Source: CAMBDS01 sp964355675
GTDB taxonomy: Bacteria; Electryoneota; AABM5-125-24; Hatepunaeales; Hatepunaeaceae
Direction of reading: 5' to 3'
DNA length: 64,000 nucleotides
Assembly: GCA_964355675.1 (NCBI GenBank)
Contig: CAYHEC010000003.1
Location: 62,001-126,000 of the forward strand
Within the stretch, counting starts at the first letter, position 1. Each line of letters begins with the position of its first letter. Positions 10,301-18,038 of the stretch are shown piece after piece. The translations under genes were made by a program, and so were the position numbers. The notes under the pieces were generated by a model, which saw only the letters and a list, made by a program, of their open reading frames with translations, was not told the origin of the DNA and searched no databases.

Positions 10301-11630
10301 CATTCCGCAAAGTGAATCCATCGAGAATAGACCGCTCATCCTCGCCCGATGCGAACATCACCACCGATCCTTGACCGCCCGCATCGATAATCGTCGAATC
10401 GGCATAGGAGGCGATTTCGGTCGAAAGCGAACGGCTGGCGACTGTTATTGCCTTGCCGGAGAAGTCTATAAATCCATCATAGACTCCCGGGAGTACCAGA
10501 ACAATGTCTCCTGGATGTGCGGCGTCGATGCAATCCTGAATGGTGTTGTGCTGGCCGGGGTAGATCTCAACCCTCTGCCCGCCATTACCCTGATCGAAGG
10601 GAATAGCACCGAGATCGCTCCGCGTGCCGTCGGGGTCGGGAGCTGACTCATAATGACCGGCGTCGATGCACGGGCTTTCTTCCTGAAGTGAGTAATCGCC
10701 ATTTGCTGGATCGCGAAAAAGCGGGTCGGCACTAATATTACCCACGCCCCAGCTCATGTTGATCGGCGAAAGAGCGAACACTTTTTCCTGATAGCCTTGG
10801 ATATTGTTAAAAAAGGGTCGAAACATTGTGGAGTCGAATCCCGCCATTATCCAGACTTCATGAGGTTCATTGTTCCAGATAATCGTATTGGTAACATCGA
10901 CGATTCCATTCTGAGTCAGGTAGAAAGCTCCGCCGTTGTGGAGGGCGTCGTTATCAGCAATCGTGCAGTTACGAACCTGCGTTCGTGAGCCGTAGGAATG
11001 GATGGCTCCTCCGACGTGGGCGGCGTAGTTGCCGGTGATGATCGACCGCTCGATGAGTGCCGTGGCTCCGGTATAAATGCTCATCGCACCGCCGACATTC
11101 CCGCAACTGTTGTTCTGCAGTAGAACGTCGGAAATAGTGACGTTTATCAAGCCGGTCACGTAGATCGCTCCGCCGTTTCTAAGGGCGAAACAGTCGCGGA
11201 TGATCATGTGGCTGATGGTTAAATTTCCGAGGCGGCAATAGATGCCTCCGCCGAAGTCAGTCGAATCGTTGACGACAGTAAATCCGGAGATCAGCCCTCC
11301 TTCACCATTTGCCAGGCGAATAGCGCTTCGGCCATTGCGTCCACCGTCGATGATGGTCGCCTCAATGTCGCGAGGATCTTGGCTGAAGACGAAACGACTG
11401 ATCAGAGATAGAGTTCTGCCGTTGAAATTTATATTCTCGACATACCTGCCGGGGCTGACGAGGATGGAGTCATTGTGATTGGCGGCGTCTATCGCCCGTT
11501 GGATAGTCATAAAGTCGAACGGGACATTGAGTGTTCGGGCGTAGGAGGCGGTCATGCCAAGACCAACCAGGGTCGTAGCGGCAAACAGGACTCGACTAAA
11601 CAGGTTGGATAGCGATTTAAGGGAGTTCAC
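7368..11630 (-). CDS. Secreted right-handed beta-helix protein with T9SS sorting domain
   Basis: A 1420-residue exported protein. After a signal peptide (SRVLFAATTLVGLGMTASYA) come three parallel beta-helix blocks. Each opens with a pattern like FPTIQAAIDAS, then an NFNGK-x-ITVASRF strand, and each closes with SPCIDAG followed by DPDGTR-x-D-x-GA. Two repeats containing GWGLIGSP/GWSIISYQ follow, then a stalk, and finally the sorting domain KPYPNPFNSTVVIVY ending LVLVK. The fold is typical of surface polysaccharide-binding or lyase-like proteins, but no catalytic motif was recognised. The start chosen is GTG with GGAG seven bases upstream; an upstream TTG lacks one. It is transcribed toward the MOSC gene. 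Confidence 0.85.
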   Translation of the reverse strand: MNSLKSLSNLFSRVLFAATTLVGLGMTASYARTLNVPFDFMTIQRAIDAANHNDSILVSPGRYVENINFNGRTLSLISRFVFSQDPRDIEATIIDGGRNGRSAIRLANGEGGLISGFTVVNDSTDFGGGIYCRLGNLTISHMIIRDCFALRNGGAIYVTGLINVTISDVLLQNNSCGNVGGAMSIYTGATALIERSIITGNYAAHVGGAIHSYGSRTQVRNCTIADNDALHNGGAFYLTQNGIVDVTNTIIWNNEPHEVWIMAGFDSTMFRPFFNNIQGYQEKVFALSPINMSWGVGNISADPLFRDPANGDYSLQEESPCIDAGHYESAPDPDGTRSDLGAIPFDQGNGGQRVEIYPGQHNTIQDCIDAAHPGDIVLVLPGVYDGFIDFSGKAITVASRSLSTEIASYADSTIIDAGGQGSVVMFASGEDERSILDGFTLRNGIGTWYEGQNYFGNLGGGIFCLGSSPVIRNSLVTGNDVGNRGNRPHGGGVFCGEGSEPLLQNLRITNNRAMYGGGMAFRGESHVTMENVTISSNRATAGDDSWGGGIWCFENSSFVMEGGKISDNYAAGGGAISMTVNEGSSILRKVAIVNNEGYFGSAFYGNAFPMVFDQVTFSRNEHWQVGASVFDFRGHRASLVMKNSILSNNQARLFFFRGQEDTLSFHYCVIEGGEDSIRANQNVVLDYDNSNFDADPQFTDPDAGDYSLAENSPCIDAGDPDSNSDPDGTRADVGAFYFHQLIERDPMILTVPGDFPTIQAAIDASQFQDTIQVDPGHYTENINFNGKLITVASRFLTSRDPEYIQRTIIDGGGIAETVRFGRGETGDSRLIGFTITGGNGREGGGVFCLRASPEISYCVIAGNNAQDGGGIYLYGSGPQINNLTITGNASESGASGIHMRNGAYPTITNTIIYGNGAHSLVVSADRDPCTILISYSDIEGGQNAFEMNNNGNLRWDITDFAADPRFVDAQEGDYRLSENSPCIDAGDPEGIYDLDGSPADIGALGFFHAPQVEEFAIPLHRGWGLIGSPVIVPDPSMETIWRQQVGAEDLTIVKDMDGRFFAPPNNFNNIPGWVSWQGYAVKLVNDGSLAVQGQTIEPDAPIPLRRGWSIISYQPTDPVRIEDAFASVEDDILLVKDERGRFYTPRFGFQPMITMTRGKGYKVLTRRAIDLVWGGGRIAAIPPKAEEEEPFPSNRRFQPTVTDRNMSVLLNVKYTGSPHSFAGREVVGSPVVGSPHSFAGWEIELAAFTSKGLVVGYALASVSGDSALIGLSIWGDDPTTAAVEGCVEGESLLIRGWQDGAEFEATVKWVEGESEYATDGFAYGELMLDGSLPVSFALEKPYPNPFNSTVVIVYALPMASDVDFVVTDITGREMFRSSEEMVAAGRHRLSWSGESLSTGLYIITMHAGQFKQSEKLVLVK
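7911..7987. repeat. Direct repeat inserted in frame in beta-helix gene
   Basis: Two near-identical 26-base copies (7911-7936 and 7962-7987, core AAGCTGTGCGGGCTACCC) flank a shorter fragment AGGGCTACCC. On the coding strand they give two SPHSFAG peptides in a stretch that otherwise looks like one simple beta-strand segment. The composition resembles the dispersed intergenic repeats in this window, so this is probably a repeat expansion tolerated in the linker before the sorting domain. Confidence 0.7.
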
Positions 11631-12041
11631 CTTGGTCTCCAAAGAATTCGATAAAAGTTGACGCAAGATTTCAATTCGGGAGGCTGATCAGAAGATTTGT
11701 ATAGAAGATAGGAAAATTAAGCCGATTATGCAACTGTAGCCCGCAAACAAGCCTTTCCTGGAATACGAGAATGTATGTACTCAGGGTACGGACACTCTGC
11801 AACAAATGGCTGCCTCCTCCCGAAGATTAGGAAGGTTCAAACACGAAGAAACGAAGGGACGAAGTTTCAGTCTATGATCCTAAAATTTTGTCCCTTCGTG
11901 TTTAAAAACAAATAAGGATGAAACACTTGCCTACTTGCCTACTTGTCCACTTGCCCTTGCCCTTGCCTTTTTCCAATCCAGTCGCTATCTTGATAGATTG
12001 CATTTCCCCCCAACAACCCTTAACCCAAGTGAGTCGTAAGG
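11631..12041. other. Intergenic region with inverted and short tandem repeats
   Basis: The divergent gap between the beta-helix gene and the OPT gene, so both promoters should lie here; no confident -35/-10 pair was picked. It holds a degraded copy of the CAGGGT/GGACAC palindrome near 11781. It also holds an interrupted inverted repeat with arms around 11838-11860 and 11889-11905 (core ACACGAAG/GGGAC, also seen near 16258). A CTTGCC-based tandem repeat lies at about 11929-11966. No coding frame is supported. Confidence 0.6.
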
Positions 12042-13964
12042 ATGTCCTTTCAACCCTTCATTTCGGCTGATCAAAAACCACCCGAACTAACCGTCCGGGC
12101 GGTCGTGATCGGCTCTCTCTTCGGGTTGCTGTTCGCGGCAACCTCAGTCTATCTCGGTCTCAAAATTGGTCTTACCGTGTCGGCAAGCATTCCTGTCGCG
12201 GTGTTGTCGATTGCCGTCCTGAAACGGCTTGGCAAGTCTGGCGTCCTCGAAAATAACATCGTCCAGACAGTTGCGTCGGCAGGCGAGAGCATCGGAGCCG
12301 GCGTCGTTTTCACATTGCCAGCTGTTATCCTGCTTGGTTGGAAGCTCGATTATATCACAATTCTCTCGCTGGCAATACTCGGCGGATTATTGGGGACATT
12401 TTTCATGATTCCGCTCAGACGGTCGCTGATTGTGAAGGAACATGGGGTTCTTCCCTATCCTGAAGGAACTGCTTGCGCCGAGGTGCTGATTTCGGGCGAG
12501 AAAGGTGGGACGAGCGCTCATCAGGTCTATGTCGGGCTGGGGCTAGGATTTTTCTACACTGTACTGATGAAGACGACGAATCTGTGGAAGAACGTTGCGA
12601 CTTGGGATCCAAAGTGGTTCAAAGGCGCGAGTATTCGCGGCGAAATGGCTTCTGAACTCCTTGGCGTCGGCTATATCATAGGGCCGCGCATTTCCGGGTA
12701 CATGCTCAGCGGCGGCGTCGTGTCGTGGTTGGTGTTAATCCCGCTGATCAAGTTGTTCGGCGAAGGCATGGCGACGGTATTTCCGCCTGCGCAGGGGCTT
12801 ACGATTGCTCAGATGGGACCTGACGACATTTGGGCAAGTTACATCCGGTACATCGGTGGCGGGGCGGTAGTATTCGGCGGAATTGTAACTTTGTTGAAGG
12901 CTATGCCGGTGATCTGGTCGGCTTTCCGAGAGAACTTCACCGGGGGCAGTATCTTCAAGTCGAGCGTAGAGAGTGACGCGAAAAAACCACGTACCGAGCG
13001 TGACCTGCCGATTGTTGTGACCGTAGTCGGGTCGTTGGCGCTGGTGCTGATGATCGCATTGCTACCACAAATTCCCGGCGGAGTGGCGATGAGGTTGCTC
13101 TGCGCGGCGTTGATCGTGATTTTCGGATTCTTCTTTGTGACGGTTTCGTCGCGCATCACGGGGCTGGTCGGAAGCACATCGAACCCCATCTCCGGCATGA
13201 CGATCACGACGCTGATGTTCACGTCACTCTTGTTCCTGTTGCTTGGGTGGACGGGCCACGCGAATGCAATCGTCGCGATTCTTGTGGGGGGCGTTGTCTG
13301 CATCGCGGCGTCGAACGGCGGGACGACGTCGCAAGACCTGAAGACGGGCTACATTGTCGGAGCGACTCCTCGCGCCCAGCAGATGGCGCTGATTTATGGT
13401 ACGATCACCAGTTCGTTAGTGATCGGGATAACGTTGCTTTATCTGAACAACACGCTTGGCGTCGGATCGAAGGATCTGCCTGCACCCAAGGCGCAACTGA
13501 TGCAACTCATCGTCAGCGGAGTGCTTGAGCAGAAGTTGCCTTGGGACTTGATCTGGATCGGGTTTTTCCTTGGCGCAACGATGCAATTGTGCGGTGTGGA
13601 GGCTCTGCCTTTCGCGGTGGGAGCCTATCTGCCGATGGAGATTTCGACGCCGATCTTCCTTGGCGGCGCGATCCGCTGGGTGGTTGACAAGCGAAAGAAG
13701 GGCTCCGAGGCGGATAGTGATTCGTCGCCGGGGGTGCTTCTTTCAAGCGGTTTGATTGCCGGTGGCGCTATTGGAGGGATCATTTGGGCGGTGCAGAAGG
13801 GGCTTGAGAATGCGGGGGTCGGGTGGATGGTAACATTGAGCAACTTCGGGAACATTTTGCCTTGGAACAAGGGCGGCATAGCGGCGGAAATTGCGCCGTG
13901 CATTGCGATGGGGGTATTGTGCGTGTATTTGTATCGAGCGGCGTCGCGGAAGGGGAAGGTATAA
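12042..13964 (+). CDS. OPT-family oligopeptide (or metal-chelate) transporter
   Basis: A 640-residue membrane protein of the OPT/YSL superfamily, which imports small peptides or metal-chelator complexes by proton symport. The N-terminal pattern ELTVRAVVIGSLFGLLF, then VYLGLKIGLTVSASIP and QTVASAGESIGAG, is typical of the prokaryotic branch. Another conserved segment is LPYPEGTACAEVL. About 14-16 hydrophobic helices are visible. Substrate cannot be told from the sequence. The gene stands alone, and the ATG is preceded by GTAAGG very close by. Confidence 0.9.
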   Translation: MSFQPFISADQKPPELTVRAVVIGSLFGLLFAATSVYLGLKIGLTVSASIPVAVLSIAVLKRLGKSGVLENNIVQTVASAGESIGAGVVFTLPAVILLGWKLDYITILSLAILGGLLGTFFMIPLRRSLIVKEHGVLPYPEGTACAEVLISGEKGGTSAHQVYVGLGLGFFYTVLMKTTNLWKNVATWDPKWFKGASIRGEMASELLGVGYIIGPRISGYMLSGGVVSWLVLIPLIKLFGEGMATVFPPAQGLTIAQMGPDDIWASYIRYIGGGAVVFGGIVTLLKAMPVIWSAFRENFTGGSIFKSSVESDAKKPRTERDLPIVVTVVGSLALVLMIALLPQIPGGVAMRLLCAALIVIFGFFFVTVSSRITGLVGSTSNPISGMTITTLMFTSLLFLLLGWTGHANAIVAILVGGVVCIAASNGGTTSQDLKTGYIVGATPRAQQMALIYGTITSSLVIGITLLYLNNTLGVGSKDLPAPKAQLMQLIVSGVLEQKLPWDLIWIGFFLGATMQLCGVEALPFAVGAYLPMEISTPIFLGGAIRWVVDKRKKGSEADSDSSPGVLLSSGLIAGGAIGGIIWAVQKGLENAGVGWMVTLSNFGNILPWNKGGIAAEIAPCIAMGVLCVYLYRAASRKGKV

Positions 13965-14051
13965 GTAGTACAAGTCTTTAACCTGTCACATTGAAGAAAG
14001 CCGCCATCTTCCTCGAATGATGGCAATCACCGGAAAGTAAGGAACTATTAC

Positions 14052-14549
14052 GTGAAGAGAACACTTCAGGTACTTAATGAGCTGGAGGTGTCCGGCCTGT
14101 TTGAAAGATACGCAATCGGAGGGGCGGTCGGCGCGACATTTTACGTCGAACCATTTCTCACCTTTGATCTCGACGTATTCGTGGTATTACCCATCGGCAT
14201 GTCTGGACTGCTTACGCTTGCGCCGCTCTATGAGGCGCTTGCAGAACGCGGTTATTACGAAGAAGGCGAATGTGTTGTGATCGAAGGATACCCGGTACAG
14301 TTCCTTCCGGCATATACCACCTTGCTTGAAGAAGCTCTCAACGAAGCGAAAGAGATAGATTTTGATGGAGTTCCAACGCGGGTACTTCGAGCCGAGCATC
14401 TCGTTGCGATTTCGCTGCAAACAGGCCGCGAGAAAGATCGACAAAGGGTTGGAATGTTCCTTGAACAGGCAGATTTGGACAGGGCACTGCTTGATTCCGT
14501 GCTTGACCGATATGAATTAACGGAGAAATGGAATCAATGGACGGCATAA
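14052..14549 (+). CDS. Nucleotidyltransferase-fold protein (DUF6036/AbiEii-like)
   Basis: A 165-residue soluble protein. It opens with a helix (LQVLNELEVSGLFERYAIGG), followed by GAVGATFYVEPFLTFDLDVFV, which matches the GG-x(n)-T-x-DLD arrangement of minimal nucleotidyltransferases such as AbiEii, DUF6036 and NTP_transf families. The acidic pair in DLDVF is the candidate metal ligand. It starts with GTG. Its stop overlaps the start of a 60-residue basic protein, so the two form a coupled pair. Such pairs often behave as toxin-antitoxin or phage-defence modules, but which one is toxic, if either, cannot be read here. Confidence 0.7.
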   Translation: MKRTLQVLNELEVSGLFERYAIGGAVGATFYVEPFLTFDLDVFVVLPIGMSGLLTLAPLYEALAERGYYEEGECVVIEGYPVQFLPAYTTLLEEALNEAKEIDFDGVPTRVLRAEHLVAISLQTGREKDRQRVGMFLEQADLDRALLDSVLDRYELTEKWNQWTA

Positions 14550-14710
14550 ATCCAGAAATCGAACGGTTGTTTGCCGCGAAAGAGGCTCGGCGGAAGAAGC
14601 TCGCGATGCTGCCTTTCCCGGAGAAGATCAGATCGATTATTAAGATGCAGGAGATGGTTGCGCCAATCCTTAGGGCAAGAGGAAAAATTGTCAGGATTTG
14701 GGGTGAATGA
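14528..14710 (+). CDS. Small basic partner protein of the nucleotidyltransferase
   Basis: A 60-residue, charged, helical protein with NPEIERLFAAKEARRKKLA, then LPFPEKIRSIIKMQEM and APILRARGK. It overlaps the upstream nucleotidyltransferase gene by 22 bases and uses the CGGAG inside that gene as ribosome binding site. The ATG nine bases further in, at 14537, has better spacing. From memory, similar short proteins commonly accompany nucleotidyltransferases in bacterial genomes. It has no recognised domain; a role as cognate antitoxin or regulatory partner is inference. Confidence 0.6.
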   Translation: MESMDGINPEIERLFAAKEARRKKLAMLPFPEKIRSIIKMQEMVAPILRARGKIVRIWGE

Positions 14711-14869
14711 GGCGCGTAGGTCGGGCCGCCGAGCCCGTCTGAGGCATTCGGTTTACCGACATTTGTCGGCAGGGGCAAGTTTTTCGAGTTAGAGTTCACG
14801 GCTTTAGTGTGGCATGATTCAGGCTAAAGCTCTGAAACTAACAGATTAACAAACGGAAGGAAAATCACT

Positions 14870-15492
14870 ATGAACGCACGAACAATCATCTTTGCGGCGG
14901 GGTTGTGCCTTGCGGCGGGGGCGGCGTGGGGATCGCCACAAGACACGACTAAACTGCGCCCGCCCGGCTGGATTTCGCTTGGGATTGGAGCTTCGAAGCC
15001 TATTCGTGGAGGAACAATAGGAGTTGGTAACGATCGACATAAGCTCATTGGCCCGGCGTTTTTACTTGCCGCTAATATCCCTAAGGGGAGTAATGTTTAT
15101 GGCCTAAGGCTTACCTATGCTTTCTTGATGAGAGAGGCGTTATGCTGGATACCGTCGGAAGCACGAATCCCGAAGATTCGCACATGGATATTGGACTCTT
15201 TTATGGCCGTCGAAAGACGTTTGGGCGATTCCAGATGACCGGCTCTGGGGGATTAGGAACGGCGCGCATTGTTCGTGACAGATTTCAATCCGACACAAAT
15301 CAATGGTCTAATGAGACGAGATGGAATTTGGGCTTTCTGTTTGGCGTGGACTTCCTTTACATGACTTCTTTTGGCGGCTATGAGTTGCGACTCTATGGAG
15401 ATGCGAATAGCGATCGGGCATTTTGGGGGGCAACTTTGGGAGTTGCAATCGGAACATTAGGGATTTCGAAAGCGACGAAACTCGCAAATTGA
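14870..15492 (+). pseudogene. Signal-cassette exported protein, frameshifted
   Basis: A reading frame starting MNARTIIFAAGLCLAAGAAWG, a signal peptide shared with three downstream genes, is preceded by AAGGAAAA. It runs to a stop near 15238, but from about 15125 the coding signal moves to another frame. That frame gives FLDERGVMLDTVGS and then a beta-rich C-terminal half ending GATLGVAIGTLGISKATKLAN. Joined, the two parts give about 207 residues that look like a small exported or outer-membrane beta-barrel protein similar in layout to its neighbour. Either one gene has suffered a one- or two-base indel, or the assembly has an error there. Confidence 0.7.
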
Positions 15493-15515
15493 AAGAAATC
15501 AAAGGGAGAAATACA

Positions 15516-16106
15516 ATGAACGCACGAACGATTGGCCTGGCAATAGGGCTTCTGATGGCGGCGGGGACGGCGTGGGGGCAAGAGAACCTTACGAAGAAGA
15601 CTTCCCCAGATTCGTTTCGATGGAGTCTGCAGTTTAGTCACGGCCCTGCTTGGATGGACGGAGGTGAAAGATGGGATAAAGAAGGTAAAACGCCATTGCT
15701 GAATGATGACCCTGCTCGTTATTTGAGTTCTACGTTTGGTTGGAGGCGGGGCACCCACCTTCGATCTGTGAAATACGCTCGAATTAATCATCAAGGTGCA
15801 GAAGGCACAACAATTGACGAGGTGAGTTTCCAAATGGGGTTGATCAGGAAAGGTAGGTGGGGATACATCTCGATCAGCAGTGGCATAAGCTTTCTGGCTG
15901 TGAAAAAAGCGTTACTTACAGAACCACACAGGAACACGATTCGTGATATAATCACCATTCATACTTTAGGAATTCCGCTTGAGCTTCGTGCGCTAACGAC
16001 TCCCATCCCTGTAATTGGGATCGGATTCGGATTACAAGGGAATTTAAACCCGCAACGTAGTTACGTGGGATTTTCGGTTGTTCTCGAGTTCGGGGATTTG
16101 CGATGA
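15516..16106 (+). CDS. Signal-cassette exported protein, possible outer-membrane barrel
   Basis: A 196-residue protein with signal peptide MNARTIGLAIGLLMAAGTAWG and a strong ribosome binding site (AAAGGGAGA). The mature part has alternating hydrophobic and polar residues (RWSLQFSHGPAWMDGG, EVSFQMGLIRKGRWGYISIS, IGIGFGLQGNLNP) and ends in an aromatic or hydrophobic strand (YVGFSVVLEFGDLR), suggesting a small outer-membrane beta-barrel. No family was recognised. The signal cassette is nearly identical at the DNA level to those at 14870, 16157 and 16405, while the body is unrelated to the last of these. Confidence 0.7.
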   Translation: MNARTIGLAIGLLMAAGTAWGQENLTKKTSPDSFRWSLQFSHGPAWMDGGERWDKEGKTPLLNDDPARYLSSTFGWRRGTHLRSVKYARINHQGAEGTTIDEVSFQMGLIRKGRWGYISISSGISFLAVKKALLTEPHRNTIRDIITIHTLGIPLELRALTTPIPVIGIGFGLQGNLNPQRSYVGFSVVLEFGDLR

Positions 16107-16156
16107 GTTCACAACTCTTTACTTAAAATCTGATCAATCAATTTAAGGGAATCACA

Positions 16157-16249
16157 ATGAACGCACGGACAATCATCCCGATAAATCGGGGAGCCACCAG
16201 TCTTGTCGTCGGGCTGCTTCTGCTGGCGGCGGGGAAGGCAAAGGGGTAA
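16157..16249 (+). pseudogene. Orphan signal-peptide cassette interrupted by a palindrome
   Basis: A third copy of the leader: AAGGGA, ATG, then MNARTII. It is followed by PINRGATS, encoded by a small palindrome (16177-16190, arm CCCGATAAA), then the rest of a signal peptide (LVVGLLLLAAGKAKG) and a stop. No body follows; downstream DNA is tandem repeat. It looks like the remnant of a gene that kept only its leader after a repeat inserted and the body was lost. Confidence 0.65.
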
Positions 16250-16257
16250 GAGGATTT

Positions 16258-16372
16258 TGAACACGAAGGGACGAAGGATGTTCGTGCCTTTGAGAGAATT
16301 TTAACACAGAGGTCACAGAGAGACACAGAGAACACGGAAACTCTTATAAGGGGCGCAAGGCCTTGCGCCCCT
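16258..16372. repeat. Simple tandem repeats plus a palindrome
   Basis: Copies of ACACGAAGGGACGAAG, ACACAGAG and ACACGG units (16258-16340) are followed by a perfect 24-base palindrome at 16349-16372 with arm AGGGGCGCAAGG. The ACACAGAG unit also appears inside the FG-GAP lipoprotein gene near 22942. The AGGGGCGC arm is related to palindromes inside the T9SS tails at 57071, 59459 and 61847. Confidence 0.75.
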
Positions 16373-16404
16373 ACGGGAATTTGAATCAACCAAAGGATAC
16401 TACT

Positions 16405-17874
16405 ATGAACGCACGAACGATTTGCCTGGGGTTGGGGTTGATGCTGGCGACGGGGGTGGCGGTGGCGCAGGTGGAAGTGGAATGGGAACGGACGTACCGA
16501 GGCTGGTCTCAAGAGACCTGTTACTCAGCCATTCAAACTTCAGACGGAGGCTTCGCTATGGCTGGGGAGGCTGACAGCACAGGATGGTTTGGTTTTCGGC
16601 TGGTGCGAACGAATGCCGAAGGTGACAGTCTCTGGTCTTACAAGTATAGACAACGCAACTACGACTGCTGTTTCGCCATTATCCAGACGGCGGATGATGG
16701 ATTTGCGCTGGCAGGTTACACAAGCGCATTCGGAGCAACAAGCGAAGATTTCTCGTTAGTAAAAGTCAACTCGGAGGGTGAGCTACAGTGGTCGCGCTCT
16801 TACGGAGGCAGGAGTACAGATATTTGTCAATCGATTGTTCAGGTTGATGACGGCGGTTTTGTTCTGGCCGGATATACACGATCGTTTGGAAGTGGAGGGG
16901 CAGATTTCTGGCTCCTGCGAACCAACTCCGACGGCGACAGCCTCTGGTCGCACACTTATGGGGGGAGCTATAACGACCAATGCTACTCAGCTACTCAGAA
17001 CGCGGACGGAGGAATCTCCTTGGTCGGTGGGAGCATGTCGGATTGGGAATCGTCCTCCGACGCATGGTTGGTCAGGACCGACGCAGAGGGTGACAGCCTC
17101 TGGTCTAGGTCGTTTGGTGGAGAAGAGAAGGATCTCTTTTCATCGATTGTCGAGTCGGGCGATGGAGACCTGATACTCCTTGGTCAGAGTAGACCGACGC
17201 AGGGATTCTACTCATCCTGGCTAATGAAGTTGAGTTCTGAAGGTGAACTGAGGTGGTCGCGCAGTTATGATGGTGAAGGGAATGATATGTTGCACAGTAT
17301 TGTCCAAACATCAGATGGCGGCTACGCACTGGCTGGCGGAACAAGTTCCATCGGGGCAGGTTACATCGATTCCTGGCTCCTCAGAACAGACGAAAATGGA
17401 GACAGCCTCTGGTCTCTTACTTCAGGCGGAGAACACTACGAATTCTGTACTTCTTTGATCCAGACGGCAGATTCCGCCTTTGTGCTCGGCGGGATTGGAT
17501 CCTCCGATAGTGCGTACATCTTCTACCTCATCAAAACCACCCCCGACCCCATTTCCGTCCGCGAACCCCGTTCAACCTTAAACCCATTAACCTTCAACCT
17601 TTTCCCCGCCTACCCGAATCCGTTCAACTCGACGACGAGGATTGAGTTCGAGGGAACGGCGCATTGGAATGCGCCGCTACGCTTGGAGGTGTTCGATCCG
17701 TTGGGGAGAAGGGTGGCGGAGTTGATTCCGTCAACGGGGCTCGTAAACGGCCCGTACGCGGCGGGCAGGCAGACTGTGTTCTGGGATGCAAGCCGGATGC
17801 CGGCGGGAGCGTATGTAGTCAGGTTGGAAGCGGGGAAGGAACAATTGACACAAAGGCTGTCGCTGGTGAAGTGA
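16405..17874 (+). CDS. Secreted tandem-repeat protein with T9SS sorting domain
   Basis: A 489-residue protein with signal peptide MNARTICLGLGLMLATGVAVA and AAAGGA eight bases before the ATG. The body is about seven tandem units of ~50 residues of the form GDSLWSRSYGG, then a C-x-S-I-x-Q segment, then DGGFVLAGYT and a DFWLLRT strand, a propeller-like repeat frequent in T9SS proteins of FCB candidate phyla. The C-terminal sorting domain starts FPAYPNPFNSTTRIEF and ends LSLVK. A palindrome (17658-17675) encodes GTAHWNAPLRL within it, at the same place as in three minus-strand proteins. Function beyond surface display is unknown. Confidence 0.82.
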   Translation: MNARTICLGLGLMLATGVAVAQVEVEWERTYRGWSQETCYSAIQTSDGGFAMAGEADSTGWFGFRLVRTNAEGDSLWSYKYRQRNYDCCFAIIQTADDGFALAGYTSAFGATSEDFSLVKVNSEGELQWSRSYGGRSTDICQSIVQVDDGGFVLAGYTRSFGSGGADFWLLRTNSDGDSLWSHTYGGSYNDQCYSATQNADGGISLVGGSMSDWESSSDAWLVRTDAEGDSLWSRSFGGEEKDLFSSIVESGDGDLILLGQSRPTQGFYSSWLMKLSSEGELRWSRSYDGEGNDMLHSIVQTSDGGYALAGGTSSIGAGYIDSWLLRTDENGDSLWSLTSGGEHYEFCTSLIQTADSAFVLGGIGSSDSAYIFYLIKTTPDPISVREPRSTLNPLTFNLFPAYPNPFNSTTRIEFEGTAHWNAPLRLEVFDPLGRRVAELIPSTGLVNGPYAAGRQTVFWDASRMPAGAYVVRLEAGKEQLTQRLSLVK

Positions 17875-17877
17875 GAC

Positions 17878-17998
17878 GGAAAGTGTAAATTGTAAAGTGT
17901 AAATTGTAAAATTAGATCACCGCCTTCGCAGGGGCGTAAAAGCACGCTGAAGCGGTGAACTATAAACTTTGGACACGCTGAAGCGGTGAACTATAAAC
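17878..17998. repeat. Tandem GTGTAAATTGTAAA repeat and two CGCTGAAGCG copies
   Basis: Right after the stop codon comes a short tandem repeat of GTGTAAATTGTAAA. Two copies of a ~28-base unit containing ACACGCTGAAGCGGTGAAC follow (17942 and 17971). The same unit recurs before rpmH (42600). The CGCTGAAGCG core can form a small hairpin. Confidence 0.75.
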
Positions 17999-18004
17999 TA
18001 ACCT

Positions 18005-18030
18005 GCCGCCGAGACGGCGGCGCTACGGAG
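18005..18030. repeat. Palindrome ending in a Shine-Dalgarno sequence, copy 1
   Basis: GCCGCC, GAGA and GGCGGC form a stem, followed by GCTACGGAG whose GGAG is spaced correctly for the cyclase gene. Copies 2 and 3 sit at 19564-19589 and 21602-21628, each immediately upstream of a gene, so this repeat family appears to provide ribosome binding sites. Confidence 0.75.
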
Positions 18031-18038
18031 AAACTACC

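Noticed and set aside
14438..14799. Minus-strand frames opposite the nucleotidyltransferase pair
   Set aside because: They lack a ribosome binding site and family similarity, and they mirror a better-supported plus-strand gene pair.
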